Part shown: positions 61,781 to 64,000 of the stretch, piece by piece
Layout: each line of letters opens with the position of its first letter
Position numbering within the stretch: the stretch's first letter is position 1
Source of the DNA: an uncultured Bacteroidales bacterium
GTDB taxonomy: Bacteria; Bacteroidota; Bacteroidia; Bacteroidales; UBA932
DNA length: 64,000 nucleotides
Reading direction: 5' to 3'
NCBI GenBank assembly: GCA_934667175.1
Contig: CAKULN010000001.1
Span: forward strand, 1 to 64,000
Program-made: the position numbers and the translations under genes
The notes under the pieces: generated by a model
The model's input: only the letters and a program-made list of their open reading frames with translations
The model's database searches: none
Told to the model about the DNA's origin: nothing

Positions 61781-61934
61781 CCATTCATAATGAATATGAT
61801 AGAACGAATATTGACTTTTGCGATGGCCGCCTACGCGGCCACCGCACTACTTATTTCAGATTATAACAAAGGCAATCATTCTGAATGTTGTTGTTTACCC
61901 CGTTTACGAAAAGGAGCTATTGCTTAAATATACA

Positions 61935-62492
61935 ATGAAGAAATCAGTGCTTGTTGGCATATTCCTAATTATGATATTGGCTCCTTTAAAGGCTCAGCAC
62001 GTGTCAGCGTCAACCAATGTCCTTGGCTGGGCTTACTATGGCACGGTAAATTTGAGCGCGGGCGTCAGTGTGGATAGGCATTTCTCCTTCGAGGCCGGAG
62101 GACGATACAACCCATTCAGTTATCAAAGGCAATCGGGACTGACTGTTCGGAATCAGCAGAAGACTGCTTTTGCGGGTGTCCGTTATTGGCCGTGGTATGT
62201 GTTCTCTGGATGGTGGATGGGAGTCAAGGGACAATGGTCGGAATATTCAAGGACGGGTATCTGGAGATATGCAGTTGAAGAGGGTACCGGATACGGCATC
62301 GGGTTGTCCACCGGGTATACATGGATGATCAGTAAAAGATTTAATCTAGATTTCGGTATAGGAGGCTGGGGAGGTCGGTTGTACGATCATACTTTGTATC
62401 ATTGCCTTAAATGTATGGAAATAAGAGAGTCTGGCCCGAAGAATTTCATCGCATTGGAGGATGTCTCCATTTCATTGATGATTATGTTCTAG
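61935..62492 (+). CDS. DUF3575 exported protein
   Basis: A 185-residue protein from ATG 61935 (MKKSVLVGIFLIMILAPLKAQ, signal peptide). TNVLGWAYYGTVNLSAGVSVDRHFSFEAGGRYNPFSY and GVRYWPWYVFSGWWMGVKGQWSEYS have the DUF3575 pattern; LDFGIGGWGGRLYD follows. DUF3575 proteins are usually found near DUF3868/OmpA-type lipoproteins and fimbrillin genes in Bacteroidales, as here. The next gene starts 2 nt after its stop. Confidence 0.85.
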   Translation: MKKSVLVGIFLIMILAPLKAQHVSASTNVLGWAYYGTVNLSAGVSVDRHFSFEAGGRYNPFSYQRQSGLTVRNQQKTAFAGVRYWPWYVFSGWWMGVKGQWSEYSRTGIWRYAVEEGTGYGIGLSTGYTWMISKRFNLDFGIGGWGGRLYDHTLYHCLKCMEIRESGPKNFIALEDVSISLMIMF

Positions 62493-62494
62493 GT

Positions 62495-64000
62495 ATGAAT
62501 TACGAAAGGATAACATTCATTGCCTCTGTGGCGATGGTGGCCGCTTTGATTATTACACCGTCATGTGCCACGCAGAAAAAACTCCAGAGGTTAAGAAACG
62601 GAGAGACCCCTCAGGTTCAGTTGACGCTGGGCAATCAACCGGATTATCTACCGAAAGTGGATGAGAAATCAAATGTCACTAGAGACACTCTTAAGGTAAA
62701 GGATGATGACGGAAAGGAACTGATTGTTATGAAGGCCATCAAGGATGAAGAGTCAGGAGAGATGGTTGCAACGGAGGAAATTCAGGCTGCGAAAATCACG
62801 GCTAGGTTCCGAAATGTCGCGGAGAGGAATGGAAAGGTTGATCTGGCTTTTCAGGTGATCGTCCCACAATCCATGAGAGACAGCCGTTGGCAACTCCGGT
62901 TTTATCCTGATATGTTCTTGCTAGGAGACAGTGTACGTCTGGATCCTGTGATAATAACCGGGGCTGCATATCGTAAGGCGCAGCTGCGCGGCTATCAGAT
63001 GTATGAAAAGTTCCTCTCGAAAATAGTTAATGATTCCACCAAATTTATAAATGTCAGGCAGTTGGAAATATTCCTAAAAAGATATATTCCTCAGGTTTTT
63101 TCCTATAAGACAGACACTTCATTCGTTTCGGAACAGGAATTTTACTCCGCCTATGGGGTCAGTGAGAGACAGGCTGTAGAGCACTATACCAACCGTTTCG
63201 CAAAGAACTTGAATGAACGGCGTAAAGCTAAAATGGACAAAATGCACAGGAAATATATCAAGGCTCCGATAGTCACGGAGGGAATTCGTCTTGACACCGT
63301 CATGATCAGTGATGACGGAGAGTTCATCTATAATTATGTACAGACCATTAGCACAAGGCCGAAGCTGAGGAAGGTCGACATCGTCCTAAGCGGAGAGATT
63401 TACGAGCAGGACAAACGCTTGTATAATATTCCCCGCGGCGAGCCTTTGACATTCTACATCAGTTCCATTTCGGCGTTTGTTGACAACACGGAGCGCTATC
63501 TGACCAAGGTCGTTGAGAGGAGGGCGATGGCCAATACCGAAAGCCGGATAGATTTTGAATTGGGAAAATCAGACATAAAACCTGAATATGGGCGAAATCT
63601 TGAGGAGATCGCGATGATAGAGAGGACCCTCGCCTCGTTGGTCGAGAACAGCACCTATGACCTTGACTCCATAACAGTAAGGGCGACGGCGTCTCCGGAA
63701 GGCCCCTATGCCGTCAACAGGCGTCTGGCGCAACACCGCTCGGAATCGGTGTCTTTCTGGTTCGGGAAGTATGTGAAATCCTACAGGGATTCTCTTGTGT
63801 CGGCCAGAGGTGTGTTCGCCGAGCTTGGAAGCGATTCTTTCAAAGACGCTTCAGGTGGCTTGACGGATGTCGTGTTCACTCCGCGTTGCATCCCTGAAAA
63901 CTGGGAGGACCTGAAAGCGTTGGTGGCCTCAGACATTGTCATGAATGAGAATCAGAAAGAGGAGTTCGCTAAGATTTGTGAGAGTGTGACGGATTTGGAC
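62495..64000 (+). CDS. OmpA-like lipoprotein, cut by window end
   Basis: Open from ATG 62495 to the window edge, about 502 codons visible. The N-terminus MNYERITFIASVAMVAALII followed by TPSCATQKK is a lipoprotein signal. A beta-rich domain (ARFRNVAERNGKVDLAFQVIVPQSMRDSRWQLRFYPDM) resembles DUF3868-type anchors. An OmpA-like stretch (RIDFELGKSDIKPEYGRNLEEIAMIERTL ... ATASPEGPYAVNRRLAQHRSESV) may bind peptidoglycan. Together with the preceding DUF3575 protein it suggests a fimbria- or surface-assembly operon. The C-terminus is not seen. Confidence 0.78.
   Translation, partial: MNYERITFIASVAMVAALIITPSCATQKKLQRLRNGETPQVQLTLGNQPDYLPKVDEKSNVTRDTLKVKDDDGKELIVMKAIKDEESGEMVATEEIQAAKITARFRNVAERNGKVDLAFQVIVPQSMRDSRWQLRFYPDMFLLGDSVRLDPVIITGAAYRKAQLRGYQMYEKFLSKIVNDSTKFINVRQLEIFLKRYIPQVFSYKTDTSFVSEQEFYSAYGVSERQAVEHYTNRFAKNLNERRKAKMDKMHRKYIKAPIVTEGIRLDTVMISDDGEFIYNYVQTISTRPKLRKVDIVLSGEIYEQDKRLYNIPRGEPLTFYISSISAFVDNTERYLTKVVERRAMANTESRIDFELGKSDIKPEYGRNLEEIAMIERTLASLVENSTYDLDSITVRATASPEGPYAVNRRLAQHRSESVSFWFGKYVKSYRDSLVSARGVFAELGSDSFKDASGGLTDVVFTPRCIPENWEDLKALVASDIVMNENQKEEFAKICESVTDLD

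Overview
The window is bacterial chromosomal DNA from a Bacteroidota, most likely Bacteroidales, of moderately high GC (I estimate about 55%). The indicators are promoters with the Bacteroidota -7 box TAnnTTTG, a type III glutamine synthetase, a BtuB/BtuG-type cobalamin uptake pair under a B12 riboswitch, a FISUMP-domain lipoprotein, DUF3575/OmpA surface proteins and a KduI/KduD/GH105/DUF4861 uronate cluster. I cannot name the species.

Layout. 1-12.2 kb: 3' end of a probable dnaG, metG, a galM-type lipoprotein, an O-methyltransferase, an M16 peptidase with a coupled secreted protein, dnaX, lptB and cysS. 12.2-17.1 kb: purC and purL, separated by a repeat block. 17.3-21.3 kb: a secreted esterase and two amino-sugar enzymes. 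21.7 kb: tRNA-Leu(CAA). 21.9-25.4 kb: the cobalamin uptake operon. 25.5-29.6 kb: a GDPD-HAD fusion, a glutamine-rich leader peptide and glnN. 29.8-30.8 kb: an AT-rich DUF3791/DUF3990/DUF3791 cassette resembling a toxin-antitoxin module. 31.1-39.6 kb: uronate/polysaccharide catabolism with a LacI regulator and a PL8 lyase. 39.6-46.9 kb: cls, miaB, a LEA-type lipoprotein, a SPOR protein, rpoN, upp and radC. 47.0-55.9 kb: split transketolase, then a pyruvate-dehydrogenase-type operon (E2, E3, fused E1) ending in a zinc alcohol dehydrogenase. 56.8-64 kb: a surface-structure region with a 1315-residue coiled-coil/FISUMP lipoprotein, a 40-codon small gene, two barrel-like proteins and a truncated OmpA-type lipoprotein.

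Four kinds of non-genic structure overlie this. (1) Five hairpins have copy-specific stems but the same 29-31 nt apex (CCCGGAYAGGGCGCGAAGCG core). (2) Two hairpins have unrelated stems but the same apex, TTTTG-CACGTTAC-CAAAA. (3) A palindromic repeat related to TTCGACAGGCTCAGTGACC occurs between genes and, in frame, inside linkers of six proteins (DnaG, DnaX, CysS, an esterase, Cls, PDH E2), recalling Rickettsia palindromic elements. (4) The hexamer GAATAT/ATATTC is strongly over-represented, at roughly 160 places by eye against about 20 expected from composition. Repeat families 1-3 tend to sit side by side.

The best candidate for an undescribed regulatory system is the glnN leader. A 35-codon ORF with eight CAG glutamine codons overlaps mutually exclusive RNA stems and is followed by a terminator just upstream of glutamine synthetase. 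It looks like classical transcription attenuation that senses glutamine.
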